From Dysgonomonadaceae bacterium PH5-43 (GTDB lineage Bacteria > Bacteroidota > Bacteroidia > Bacteroidales > Azobacteroidaceae), in the NCBI GenBank assembly GCA_029916745.1, contig JARXWK010000018.1:1-64000 (forward strand): 64,000 bases of DNA. Direction: 5' to 3'. Both the position numbers and the translations under genes were made by a program. The notes under the pieces were generated by a model, which saw nothing but the letters and a program-made list of their open reading frames with translations, ran no database searches and was not told the DNA's origin. Positions 8,996 through 17,881 of the stretch are shown in pieces; the first letter of the stretch is position 1; the number at the start of each line of letters is the position of its first letter.

Positions 8996-9558
8996 TACTC
9001 TCGTATCACCTTTATCACCCCTCCTGTTCCGAGTTTCAATATGCTGGAAGCTTGTGCTTTAGTTTTTTCTTCACGACGATAATTAACTACATAGTCAACG
9101 TTATGTATAATATCTTCGTTTATTTCAGAGAAAGAAGAAGGAGGTAACTCTCCACTTATATTGGCAGAAGTAGAAACAATAGGTTTCTTAAATCTTTTGC
9201 ATAACTCTTTAGAGAAAATCTCACGAGTAACTCTTATTCCTAAAGTTCCATCTTCGGCAATTAATTCGGAAGCTACATTTCGTGCATTAGAATAAATTAT
9301 AGTTAAAGGCTTATCCGACAATTCTATCAAGTCGTAAGCTATATCAGGCACTTCTTCTACATAAGCGTTAAGCTTTGCCTCCGAATCAATCAAAACTAAC
9401 AGAGCCTTAGAATCTGCTCTTTTTTTTATTTCGTAAACTTTTTTTACTGCCTCAGAGTTAGTAGCATCGCAACCTATACCCCATATAGTATCGGTAGGAT
9501 ATAATATTATGCCACCTTTATACAATATATCAATCGCTTTTTTTAGTTCTTCTTCCAT
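8995..9558 (-). CDS. tsaC: Threonylcarbamoyl-AMP synthase (Sua5/YrdC/YciO family)
   Basis: Makes threonylcarbamoyl-adenylate from threonine, bicarbonate and ATP, the first step of t6A modification of ANN-decoding tRNAs. The 187-residue single YrdC domain shows YPTDTIWGIGCDATN (about 20-34), KKRADSKALLVLI (about 44) and PIVSTSANISGE (about 131), as in the family. I place the start at 9558, not further upstream, because a TATCTTTG -7 box lies at 9584-9591; a longer reading would begin upstream of its own promoter and carry a Cys-rich tail absent from the family. Translationally coupled to the sugar transferase. Confidence 0.93.
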   Translation of the reverse strand: MEEELKKAIDILYKGGIILYPTDTIWGIGCDATNSEAVKKVYEIKKRADSKALLVLIDSEAKLNAYVEEVPDIAYDLIELSDKPLTIIYSNARNVASELIAEDGTLGIRVTREIFSKELCKRFKKPIVSTSANISGELPPSSFSEINEDIIHNVDYVVNYRREEKTKAQASSILKLGTGGVIKVIRE

Positions 9559-9583
9559 CTTAGAAAGTTTATTACAAGTAGCA

Positions 9584-9591
9584 CAAAGATA
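9584..9591 (-). promoter_or_regulatory. -7 box of the tsaC operon
   Basis: Minus-strand TATCTTTG, a full match to TAnnTTTG, 25 bp before the tsaC ATG. No clear -33 TTTG. It decides the tsaC start. Confidence 0.55.
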
Positions 9592-9641
9592 CAACTTTGT
9601 TTCTAAAGCTTGATATAAACTTTTAACTTTTATAACAACTC

Positions 9642-12137
9642 TTAATTGTTCACTATTTGACCATCGGCTATTCCCTGACAATCAATTATTATTTTGCTTC
9701 TTGAACTGTTATTATAGAACTGTATTTTTGCTTTGCCTTCATATTGTGTGTCTATATTAGGATTCCAATACAAAGTACGTCTGTAGTCGACATCGCCAAA
9801 GACGGGAGGATTAGCTTTGTAATTGGGATTATAAAAATCTTTTACCTCTGAATAACCTTGAAAACTGGTATGACGAAGACCATCAGGCAAATCCTGTATG
9901 TCATTGTCATTAAAAGAAACTAGGATAAATACTTTAGGAACAAATTCACCACCAGAACAAGGTGCTGTTGTTTTTGTCCAAGCAAATAAATCAGAATAAT
10001 AAATTTCTATTTTGGAAATTTCTTTGATATCCACTTTTTCAAGACGTTCATAAAAAGAGAATATCTTATTCTGTGTTTCTATCCGTTTGTCCGTGTCATA
10101 ATTGTAACACCAATGTACAATTTGACTTTTATAGTGTTTTATTCTTCCGCCTTCGTCTGGTACTGCATTTATATTGTATGGTATACCTTTTTTTACCAAA
10201 TATTCCTCTAATGTATAGAAATAATTCTCACCTTTATCTTGCCAATCATTATAGTCTTGCTCTACGTTAAGGATTATATCAGGGCCTTCATATTTAGAAG
10301 TTTTATCGTGTCTTATAACCACCTCTCTTAACAACTGTTCTTCTAACACCGAAGCTTTTCTCGACTTTTCATCTTGTAGTTTGGGAGATAGATAAAATCT
10401 ATTTTCGGTGTTCAATTCACTAAAAGCGAATCTTTTTGATTCGGGTATAAATAATCTATTTAGCAATATACGACTCTTAAATGTGTCGCCTTTGCGAGTT
10501 GCGTGAAGTCCTAAAAACCATTTGTTGTAAAGAGATATTGTATCTAACGAAAATGCAAACTCACCGTTCTTATCTGTTACAGCTTTACTCTTAAACAACA
10601 GAGAACCTTGTGTCATCCACATAAAGAGATTTACGTCTTTTGCTGGCTTTTTATTGTTTAACCCCAATATCTTACCTGTAACTAACAAGCCATCTTCTAT
10701 AGGGTGTGTTACATCAAAACTCTCAATCCCTGCCATACGTTTCCATTCGTAACGTCTCCAGCCATTGACCAACATTAAAAGGTCTAAATCTCTTTCACGC
10801 TTAGGTTTACTATCATCTTCTCCCTTGAAGTAATATGAAGGGTTATCGATATAGCCCTTAAGCTCTGACGACAAAAGCAGATTAGTGTAAATGTTATCGG
10901 GGTAATATTCCTCCAAACTGTTTACTGCCGACTTAACCGATAATGACAAATATGACGGTGTAAAACCTTCCTTATTTTTTGTCTCTACTGTAAGTTCAAT
11001 CAAATCAAATGGGTCATAAATTTCCTTTTTGCTCTTAATGGTTAATTTGGTTGTTTGTGGGTGAACAATGAAAACCATACGTTCAGCAAATACTTCACCT
11101 TTTTTGTCGAACAAGGTAATATTGTTAACACCTGTAGGGAGTGCCGACTCAGGAACAACTATCTCTCTGTAATCATCAGAGATAAAGGCATTGAAATAAT
11201 ATACCTTTCCTCTACAGGCTATACTTATACCTAAAGTATCTTGGGGTTGATTGTTTGTTTTGTTTACTTTTATAGATAGTTCTTTATTATCGGTCTTTCC
11301 TACCGACATAACATATCCCTCTTGAAGAGGAGTTGGTAATTCTACATCGTAAGTCTTATTATTGTAAAAGACCTTTGCCTTAAAGCCTTGATCTTCAGAG
11401 TTAATCTCGAAAGAACCTATACCTTGATGTTCGGTATTAAAACTTGCAAGTTCTTCGTTCCACATACTATAAACCTTGCCTGTTACAGATATGTTTGCGC
11501 CATTTTTATCGGTTGCCTTAAAAGCAACTCTCGAACGAAGACCTTTAACGAGATTGCCTCCTTCTGGATAGAAGGTAATATTAAGATCTTTGCGGTTTTC
11601 TTGTTTTGCTCTTGTTTTAGTTTGTTCGACAGCCCGACTATCGACTGTCATTTCAGAGTAATCACCCGTAACATCTGGACGTTCAAACACTGGCAGTACT
11701 CTACTATAAATAAAAGCTTCGCCAAAGTTAAGCATACAGCGAGTATAGGCTCTAACTTCATAAAAGTCTGAATGATACTTTTTAGTATTTAAGATAAACT
11801 CTCCGTGCGCTTGTCCGTTCTCTATCTTAAGCTTTTTGTTATCTAAAACATCGCCTCGCCCGTTAAGTAGCTCTACATACAGAACTTTACTTAAGTCGGT
11901 AAAAGTATTATTATCTGCTGAGACTACATAAGACTTAAACCATATTGTGTCGCCTACGAAATAACTTGTATTATCGAGATGTAAATAAACTTTCTCTTGC
12001 GGATAGTTGTAATTAAACGTGTGAATGTTCTTTACAAACTGAGCAAGTCTTTCTACTGCCGTAGAGTCCGATTGAGAGTAAACTCCCATAAAAGACAAAA
12101 CGACGAAAACGAAGAGTGTTGTAAAAAGCTTTTTCAT
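9642..12137 (-). CDS. Large exported MG2 (macroglobulin-type) protein, copy A
   Basis: An 831-residue exported protein of unknown role. It starts with a signal peptide (MKKLFTTLFVFVVLSFMGVYSQ); I use the Met at 12137, as the upstream MHTT adds nothing to it. Residues about 45-160 look like an MG2/macroglobulin beta-sandwich (YPQEKVYLHLDNTSYFVGDT, then FYEVRAYTRCMLNFG). More beta-rich domains follow, with a carboxypeptidase-regulatory-like stretch (about 485-560). The C-terminal part (LREVVIRHDK... GENYFYTLEEYLVKKG) is laid out like a TonB-receptor plug but has no barrel. Copy B lies at 13663-16131. The first 480 residues are almost identical; differences cluster near 490-590 and 655-700, suggesting duplication followed by gene conversion. 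Confidence 0.8.
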   Translation of the reverse strand: MKKLFTTLFVFVVLSFMGVYSQSDSTAVERLAQFVKNIHTFNYNYPQEKVYLHLDNTSYFVGDTIWFKSYVVSADNNTFTDLSKVLYVELLNGRGDVLDNKKLKIENGQAHGEFILNTKKYHSDFYEVRAYTRCMLNFGEAFIYSRVLPVFERPDVTGDYSEMTVDSRAVEQTKTRAKQENRKDLNITFYPEGGNLVKGLRSRVAFKATDKNGANISVTGKVYSMWNEELASFNTEHQGIGSFEINSEDQGFKAKVFYNNKTYDVELPTPLQEGYVMSVGKTDNKELSIKVNKTNNQPQDTLGISIACRGKVYYFNAFISDDYREIVVPESALPTGVNNITLFDKKGEVFAERMVFIVHPQTTKLTIKSKKEIYDPFDLIELTVETKNKEGFTPSYLSLSVKSAVNSLEEYYPDNIYTNLLLSSELKGYIDNPSYYFKGEDDSKPKRERDLDLLMLVNGWRRYEWKRMAGIESFDVTHPIEDGLLVTGKILGLNNKKPAKDVNLFMWMTQGSLLFKSKAVTDKNGEFAFSLDTISLYNKWFLGLHATRKGDTFKSRILLNRLFIPESKRFAFSELNTENRFYLSPKLQDEKSRKASVLEEQLLREVVIRHDKTSKYEGPDIILNVEQDYNDWQDKGENYFYTLEEYLVKKGIPYNINAVPDEGGRIKHYKSQIVHWCYNYDTDKRIETQNKIFSFYERLEKVDIKEISKIEIYYSDLFAWTKTTAPCSGGEFVPKVFILVSFNDNDIQDLPDGLRHTSFQGYSEVKDFYNPNYKANPPVFGDVDYRRTLYWNPNIDTQYEGKAKIQFYNNSSRSKIIIDCQGIADGQIVNN

Positions 12138-12152
12138 GGTAGTGTGCATTCA

Positions 12153-12188
12153 TTTCTACAAAGAAAGCAATATTTTCTTAGAAATGCA
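12153..12188. promoter_or_regulatory. Shared 36-bp dyad element, copy 1 (upstream of MG2 copy A)
   Basis: The element carries TTTCTA at one end and TAGAAA at the other, with inner GAAA/TTTC arms around a central GCAATAT. It lies 16 bp before the ATG at 12137 and recurs almost unchanged at 13042-13077 and 16147-16182, each time just before a minus-strand gene. It is an operator or 5'-leader hairpin candidate. Confidence 0.7.
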
Positions 12189-12213
12189 TATATTCTAAAA
12201 AGAAATTACATAT

Positions 12214-13026
12214 CTATTTCAATATCTTTCTATTTTCTACCTCTGCTAAAATCTGCATTTGCTGAATAGCAATTTGGTTTAATTTTATCAGCCGTTCTCT
12301 TTGAGGAAGTCCCTCATTGATAAATACAGCATTAAGGTTCTCCATGTTTGATAGACTGATTAACTCATTTATAGATGCATAATCGCGAATATTTCCTTTT
12401 AGGTCAGGATTGGACTCTCGCCACTCCTTAGCTGTCATTCCGAATAGTGCAATATTCAGCACATCAGCTTCATTGGCATAAATAATCGAAGTTTGTTTTG
12501 CGGTAAGTTCGTTAGGTATCAAATTGTGTTTAATGGCATCTGTATGAATACGGTAATTAATCTTAGCCAATTCCCGTTTTGCAGACCAACCAAGTGTTTT
12601 TTGCTCCTCTATTTTAAGTCGCTTGAACTCCGTAACAAGATATAGTTCGAACTCTGCTGAAATCCACGCTGCAAATTTAAAAGCAATATCCGAATGCGCA
12701 TACGTCCCTCCGCCATAGCGTCCCGATTTAGAGGTCATACCAATAGCGTTTGTTTCGCTGATCCACTTTTGTGGAGACATCCAAAAATGAGGTTTTGCCG
12801 ATTCGTTTTTAAACCCCTCATAAATGTGGGGGTTAAAATTTGGGTTGTTCAGCATTTCCCACAGACCTATATACTCTATAGTGCTGTAAGTGCGTAGCCA
12901 TAAGCTAATTATCTGTGATGGATTCTCTGTGTCTCGAATTTTAGCAATGTCGGTCAGTGAGATATAATCTTCCTGCTCTTTCTTATAAAAGACTATTTCT
13001 GTATTTTTAACCGTTATTTTAGCCAT
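12214..13026 (-). CDS. KilA-N domain protein
   Basis: A 270-residue soluble protein with an N-terminal KilA-N DNA-binding domain (about 1-125). The diagnostic stretches are YISLTDIAKIRD, then WMSPQKWISETNAIG and GRYGGGTYAHSDIAFKFAAW. The C-terminal half is helical (KRELAKINYRIHTDAIK...), as in free-standing KilA-N proteins common in gut and oral Bacteroidetes. KilA-N domains occur in phage proteins, but no phage gene is near. It sits between the two MG2 copies and carries the same 36-bp upstream dyad, so autoregulation and control of both neighbours is plausible; that is inference. A fragment of a second copy survives at 16226-16260. Confidence 0.9.
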   Translation of the reverse strand: MAKITVKNTEIVFYKKEQEDYISLTDIAKIRDTENPSQIISLWLRTYSTIEYIGLWEMLNNPNFNPHIYEGFKNESAKPHFWMSPQKWISETNAIGMTSKSGRYGGGTYAHSDIAFKFAAWISAEFELYLVTEFKRLKIEEQKTLGWSAKRELAKINYRIHTDAIKHNLIPNELTAKQTSIIYANEADVLNIALFGMTAKEWRESNPDLKGNIRDYASINELISLSNMENLNAVFINEGLPQRERLIKLNQIAIQQMQILAEVENRKILK

Positions 13027-13041
13027 ATTATTAAGTTTGAT

Positions 13042-13077
13042 TTTCTACAAAGAAAGCAATATTTTCTTAGAAATGCA
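13042..13077. promoter_or_regulatory. Shared 36-bp dyad element, copy 2 (upstream of KilA-N gene)
   Basis: Same sequence as 12153-12188 and 16147-16182, lying 15 bp before the KilA-N ATG. Conservation extends beyond the arms (TGCA on one side), whereas the DNA on either side has diverged. Confidence 0.7.
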
Positions 13078-13371
13078 ATTAATTATTCAGCGAAAACTTT
13101 ATCTTTTTTTCTATTTCCCAAAAATTCTCGACATTTTCTCTACTTACTTATTTTCACAAGACTTCTCTTTTTTCTATTATTTTGACATTATCGACCCTTT
13201 GTGTCAATTAAGAAAGAAGACAAGAGAGTAAGCAAACTACCCCAATAGGCAACTGTCTGTAATTCCTTAACTCTCGGAGAAGAGCATAAAAGTGAGCGAC
13301 TGGACAAATGCGCGGCTATATATCTCTCTCGAAGAGCTTTTTCGCTCTCAGGAGAACTCCCTTATCGCTCT

Positions 13372-13628
13372 TAGCAGATAGGCGAGCGGGTTGTTACTAT
13401 ATACCCCTTGTCGCTCTTAGTAGATACCCTAGCCTTTGTTAGTAGAAAGGGGAGTTGCTTCTTAGTAGAGACCCGATGCAGCTCTTAGTAGAACCACCCC
13501 GTCTTTATACTTAAAGCACCCCATCGTTCTTAGTAGAGAGACCTCCCCTCTCTTAGTAGATAGGCAAGGGGTCTCTTAGTAGAGAGGCGACCCTAAGTGA
13601 AGCTTTGCATTTTTAGGAGAAAAATACT
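13372..13628 (-). repeat. 23-bp periodic array, class A, locus 2
   Basis: On the plus strand this reads TCTTAGTAGA, so it is inverted relative to locus 1. TTAG cores fall at 13417, 13439, 13462, 13485, 13530, 13553 and 13576, steps of 22-23 bp or a multiple, with degenerate units at about 13375, 13394 and 13511. A run of about 35 bp spanning two units (13460-13494) is the reverse complement of DNA in locus 1. The conserved terminus follows at 13595-13628 and lies beside the stop of MG2 copy B. Confidence 0.88.
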
Positions 13629-13662
13629 TGCCACAAGAGAGGATTCGCATCCTTCCTTATTT

Positions 13663-16131
13663 TCAATTATTCACTATTTGACCATCAAATATTCCCTGAC
13701 AATCTATTATTATTTTGCTTCTTGAACTGTTATTATAGAACTGTATTTTTGCTTTGCCTTCATACCGCGTATCTATATTAGGATTCCAATACAAAGTGCG
13801 TCTGTAATCTACATCACCAAAAACAGGAGGATTAGCTTTGTAATCGGGATTGTAAAAGTCTTTCACGTCTGAATAGCCTTGAAAACTGGTATGACGAAGA
13901 CCTTCGGGTAAATATTGTATATCATTATCTTTAAACGAAACATAAAAAAACACTAAGGGAACTAATTCACCACCAGAACAAGGTGCTGTTGTTTTAGTCC
14001 AAGCAAATAAATCAGAATAATAAATTTCTATTTTGGAAATTTCTTTGATATCCACTTTTGCAAGACGTTCATAAAAAGAGAATATCTTTCTTTGCGATCT
14101 TATAATGTTATTAGGATCTCCATAGCACCATTTTATTGATTGGTTTTTGTATTTATCTGCATATATATCATAAGGGATACCTTTCTTTAATAAATACTCA
14201 TCAATAGTATAGAAATAATTCTCACCCTTGTCTTGCCAATCATTATAATCTTGCTCTACGTTAAGGATTATATCAGGGCCATCATATTTAGAAGTTTTAT
14301 CGTGTCTTATAACCACCTCTCTTAATAACTGTTCTTCTAACACCGAAGCTTTTCTCGACTTTTCATCTTGCAGTTTGGGAGATAGATAAAATCTATTTTC
14401 TGTGTCTAATTCGCTGGAATAATATAATCTAGCTTTTGGTATAAATAATCTGTTTAGTAATATTCTACTCTTGAAAGTTTTGTTCTTTTTGCTCGCATGA
14501 AGTCCTAAAAAGTATTTATCGTAAAGAGAGATGGTGTCCAACGAAAATGCAAACCCTCCATTTTCATCTGTTACTGCCTTGCTCCTGAACGATAAAGAAT
14601 CTTGTGTCATCCACATGAAAAGATTTATATCTTTTGCTGGTTTTTTATTGCGAAAGTTCAACACCTTACCCGTAATTAACAAACTCTCTTCTATAGGGTG
14701 CGTTACTTCAAAACTCTCAATCCCTGCCATACGTTTCCATTCGTAACGTCTCCAACCATTGACCAGCATTAGGAGATCTAAATCTCTTTCACGCTTAGGT
14801 TTACTATCATCTTCTCCCTTGAAGTAATATGAAGGGTTATCGATATAACCCTTAAGCTCTGATGATAAAAGCAGATTAGTGTAAATGTTGTCGGGGTAAT
14901 ATTCCTCCAAACTGTTTACTGCTGATTTTACCGACAAAGATAGATTTGAAGGAGTAAAACCTTCCTTATTTTTTGTCTCTACTGTAAGTTCAATTAAATC
15001 AAATGGGTCATAGATTTCCTTTTTGCTCTTAATGGTTAATTTGGTTGTTTGTGGGTGAACAATGAAAACCATACGTTCAGCAAATACTTCACCTTTTTTG
15101 TCGAACAAGGTAATATTGTTAACACCTGTAGGGAGTGCTGACTCAGGAACAACTATCTCTCTGTAATCATCAGAGATAAAGGCATTGAAATAATATACCT
15201 TTCCTCTACAGGCTATACTTATACCTAAAGTGTCTTGTGGTTGATTGTTTGTTTTGTTTACTTTTATAGATAGTTCTTTATTATCGGTCTTTCCTACCGA
15301 CATAACATATCCCTCTTGAAGAGGAGTTGGTAATTCTACATCGTAAGTCTTATTATTGTAAAAGACTTTTGCCTTAAAGCCTTGATCTTCAGAGTTAATC
15401 TCGAAAGAACCTATACCTTGATGTTCGGTATTAAAACTTGCAAGTTCTTCGTTCCACATACTATAAACCTTGCCTGTTACAGATATGTTAGCGCCATTTT
15501 TATCGGTTGCCTTAAAAGCAACCCTCGAACGAAGACCTTTAACGAGATTGCCTCCTTCGGGATAGAATGTAATATTAAGGTCTTTGCGGTTTTCTTGTTT
15601 GGCTCTTGTTTTAGTTTGTTCGACAGCCCGACTATCGACTGTCATTTCAGAGTAATCACCCGTAACATCTGGACGTTCAAACACTGGCAGTACTCTACTA
15701 TAAATAAAAGCCTCACCAAAGTTAAGCATACAACGAGTATAGGCTCTAACCTCATAAAAGTCTGAATGATACTCTTTAGTATTTAAGATAAACTCTCCGT
15801 GCGCTTGTCCGTTCTCTATCTTAAGCTTCTTATTATCTAAAACATCGCCTCGTCCATTCAAAAGCTCTACATACAGAACTTTACTTAAGTCGGTAAAAGT
15901 ATTGTTATCTGCTGAGACTACATAAGACTTAAACCATATTGTGTCGCCTACGAAATAACTTGTATTATCGAGATGTAAATAAACTTTCTCTTGCGGATAG
16001 TTGTAATTGAAAGAATGGATATTCTTAATAAACTGAGCAAGTCTATCAACCGCCGTAGAGTCCGATTGAGAGTAAACTCCCATAAAAGACAAAACGACGA
16101 AAATGAAGAGTGTTGTAAAAAGCTTTTTCAT
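13663..16131 (-). CDS. Large exported MG2 (macroglobulin-type) protein, copy B
   Basis: Paralogue of the gene at 9642-12137; 822 residues from the Met at 16131. Signal peptide, MG2-like domain (about 45-160), middle beta domains and plug-like C-terminus are the same. Identity is near complete over the first 480 residues and again at the C-terminus. The regions around 490-590 and 655-700 differ by many substitutions and short indels, so surface variation may be concentrated there. The upstream dyad (16147-16182) is kept as well. What the protein binds is unknown; MG2 domains otherwise occur in protease-trapping macroglobulins, but no thioester CxEQ motif is visible. Confidence 0.8.
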   Translation of the reverse strand: MKKLFTTLFIFVVLSFMGVYSQSDSTAVDRLAQFIKNIHSFNYNYPQEKVYLHLDNTSYFVGDTIWFKSYVVSADNNTFTDLSKVLYVELLNGRGDVLDNKKLKIENGQAHGEFILNTKEYHSDFYEVRAYTRCMLNFGEAFIYSRVLPVFERPDVTGDYSEMTVDSRAVEQTKTRAKQENRKDLNITFYPEGGNLVKGLRSRVAFKATDKNGANISVTGKVYSMWNEELASFNTEHQGIGSFEINSEDQGFKAKVFYNNKTYDVELPTPLQEGYVMSVGKTDNKELSIKVNKTNNQPQDTLGISIACRGKVYYFNAFISDDYREIVVPESALPTGVNNITLFDKKGEVFAERMVFIVHPQTTKLTIKSKKEIYDPFDLIELTVETKNKEGFTPSNLSLSVKSAVNSLEEYYPDNIYTNLLLSSELKGYIDNPSYYFKGEDDSKPKRERDLDLLMLVNGWRRYEWKRMAGIESFEVTHPIEESLLITGKVLNFRNKKPAKDINLFMWMTQDSLSFRSKAVTDENGGFAFSLDTISLYDKYFLGLHASKKNKTFKSRILLNRLFIPKARLYYSSELDTENRFYLSPKLQDEKSRKASVLEEQLLREVVIRHDKTSKYDGPDIILNVEQDYNDWQDKGENYFYTIDEYLLKKGIPYDIYADKYKNQSIKWCYGDPNNIIRSQRKIFSFYERLAKVDIKEISKIEIYYSDLFAWTKTTAPCSGGELVPLVFFYVSFKDNDIQYLPEGLRHTSFQGYSDVKDFYNPDYKANPPVFGDVDYRRTLYWNPNIDTRYEGKAKIQFYNNSSRSKIIIDCQGIFDGQIVNN

Positions 16132-16146
16132 GGTAGTGTGCATTCA

Positions 16147-16182
16147 TTTCTACAAAGAAAGCAATATTTTCTTAGAAATGCA
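16147..16182. promoter_or_regulatory. Shared 36-bp dyad element, copy 3 (upstream of MG2 copy B)
   Basis: Third copy of the TTTCTA...TAGAAA element, at the same 16-bp distance from the start codon as in copy A. Confidence 0.7.
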
Positions 16183-16225
16183 ATTAAAATGGCACATCTA
16201 TAATATTTTGTGATTACATCTAAAT

Positions 16226-16260
16226 GATTCGTTTTTAACCCCTCATAAATGTGTGGTTAA
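16226..16260 (-). pseudogene. Remnant of a second KilA-N gene
   Basis: About 35 bp match an internal part of the intact KilA-N gene (12800-12836), with small deletions and one substitution. The fragment sits upstream of MG2 copy B, where a second KilA-N gene would lie if the whole MG2 plus KilA-N unit had been duplicated. Too short to code. Confidence 0.6.
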
Positions 16261-16278
16261 TGGCAGTCTAAGATTTCC

Positions 16279-17862
16279 TCACTGAGTTTTTTTCGTTGAA
16301 TTTATCCATTTAAGAGAAAAATTCACATAAACTAAAGAGTATCCACCAGGCATTTGCTCCTCTTCTATATATGCACCTATAGTTCCGTCGGGCAATACCG
16401 TTATGGAAGAATATGCTGAACCTCTCTTACATAGTGTTTTTTTAACAGTCCAAGTTTTACCTTCGTCGTAACTTAAAAAGATAGAAACATTTTCTCTATT
16501 TCTGTTGTGATTAGGAATGGTATGTAGCAATATATTTTTTTTACCTCCATTAAGTTTAGAGCTATACCTTATTATATCTCCATTACAGTTTGGCTCTATC
16601 AGGTCTTCCCACGAAGATACCTCGCCCCAAGTTATTCCGTTATCTTTTGAAGTTGTATAATAACGCGCACCCTTACTCTGACGACGAATACTCATCAATA
16701 TAGTGCCATCGTTTAATTCGGTAACTTTAGCTTCATCGCCTCCAAGCATTGCTCGCTCCGAAACATTCCAAGTATCTCCATTGTCATCAGAATAAAACAC
16801 ATAGTTAGATAAGGTACCTCCCGAATTTTCTCTGACTGCTGAAACAAACATTATTCTTCCGTTTTTTGTTAATAAACCATTACCTGAAGCACAAAATGAA
16901 GCATACCAATTCTTACGTTCTTCTACAGCGCACTCTTCCCCAAACAACATTGCAGTAATATCTCGAGGCTCCGACCAAGTAATACCATTATCGAGACTTT
17001 TGCTAATATATGTTCTGTTAGGATTAGATGGAGTTGATTGCCATAAGCCTTGTCCGCCAACAAATATAGCCAACAATCCACCCTCTTCGTTAGTGTGTAC
17101 CAAAGCTGCATCGCCAAAACCTTTTTCATAACCTTTACCTTCAGCTATTGTAACATATTCCGACCAAGTTTTACCTCCGTCAACACTTCTATTCACAAGT
17201 ATATCAATATCGTGTGGTAAATCTATTTGATTGTTCTTTCTTTTGTCGGTAGCAATTACTAAAGAGCCGTCTTTAGCTGTAATAATGGCTGGTATTCTGT
17301 AGTTTTTAGAACCAAAATCGCCAGGAGCATACAATACTTTTCGTGTAATAAGAATAGTACGCTCTCCTTCTGGATTGGTAAATTCTGGCTTGAACTTTTC
17401 TTTTTTTGTACTTAAAGACACCAACTCTGCATCAACCGAATTTCCTTCTTTAGCTTTGTCGCTTATATCAAAAGTTATCCACAAGTAATTTAATCCTGGC
17501 AATAAATCGCCCGTAAGTTTACATTTTACATCTTTAGGTTTAGATTTGCATTCGCCTAATAAAGTAGCAGACGAAACATCTCTAAAATCATAATATTCCA
17601 CATCGCCTGTGGAGTACACTTTTATCGACTTAATATCTTTTACATTGGTAGATGCCGACACATTTATTTCTACATTTTCCAGAGCTACAGGTTTTTCGTA
17701 GTTAGATTTTACTTTAGCTCTAAGTATTACTTCGTTAGCATTTCCACGTCCGGTATAGTTATCGTCTTGGGTTAAAGCCACATACTCTATTTGAGCAAGC
17801 GAAGGTGTAACTAACAATATTAATAAAATAGTTGTTACAAAAAGTTTTAATTTAATCGTCAT
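16279..17862 (-). CDS. nanH: Exo-alpha-sialidase (GH33)
   Basis: Cleaves terminal sialic acid from glycoproteins or mucin. 527 residues; signal peptide LKLFVTTILLILLVTPSLAQ. An N-terminal beta domain (about 25-165) precedes the six-bladed catalytic propeller. YRIPAI (about 187) is the FRIP-like motif with the catalytic-triad Arg, followed by the ATDKR aspartate region. Five Asp boxes are visible: SVDGGKTW, SLDNGITW, SDDNGDTW, SKDNGITW and SYDEGKTW. Start chosen at 17862 so the signal peptide is N-terminal. It follows the DUF554 gene by 19 bp and is probably co-transcribed with it. Likely secreted or periplasmic. Confidence 0.93.
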   Translation of the reverse strand: MTIKLKLFVTTILLILLVTPSLAQIEYVALTQDDNYTGRGNANEVILRAKVKSNYEKPVALENVEINVSASTNVKDIKSIKVYSTGDVEYYDFRDVSSATLLGECKSKPKDVKCKLTGDLLPGLNYLWITFDISDKAKEGNSVDAELVSLSTKKEKFKPEFTNPEGERTILITRKVLYAPGDFGSKNYRIPAIITAKDGSLVIATDKRKNNQIDLPHDIDILVNRSVDGGKTWSEYVTIAEGKGYEKGFGDAALVHTNEEGGLLAIFVGGQGLWQSTPSNPNRTYISKSLDNGITWSEPRDITAMLFGEECAVEERKNWYASFCASGNGLLTKNGRIMFVSAVRENSGGTLSNYVFYSDDNGDTWNVSERAMLGGDEAKVTELNDGTILMSIRRQSKGARYYTTSKDNGITWGEVSSWEDLIEPNCNGDIIRYSSKLNGGKKNILLHTIPNHNRNRENVSIFLSYDEGKTWTVKKTLCKRGSAYSSITVLPDGTIGAYIEEEQMPGGYSLVYVNFSLKWINSTKKTQ

Positions 17863-17881
17863 AATAATTATTGTTTGTTGT

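Noticed and set aside
9559-9681. Longer N-terminus for the Sua5/TsaC protein
   Set aside because: The extra 41 codons are not family-like and begin upstream of a full -7 promoter box at 9584-9591.
11388-11771. Paired antisense frames in both MG2 copies (also 15382-15765)
   Set aside because: They are conserved only because the MG2 genes on the other strand are duplicated; no start signal or promoter.
12214-13026. Prophage marker (KilA-N domain)
   Set aside because: No integrase, capsid, tail or lysis gene lies near; free-standing KilA-N genes are common in Bacteroidetes chromosomes.
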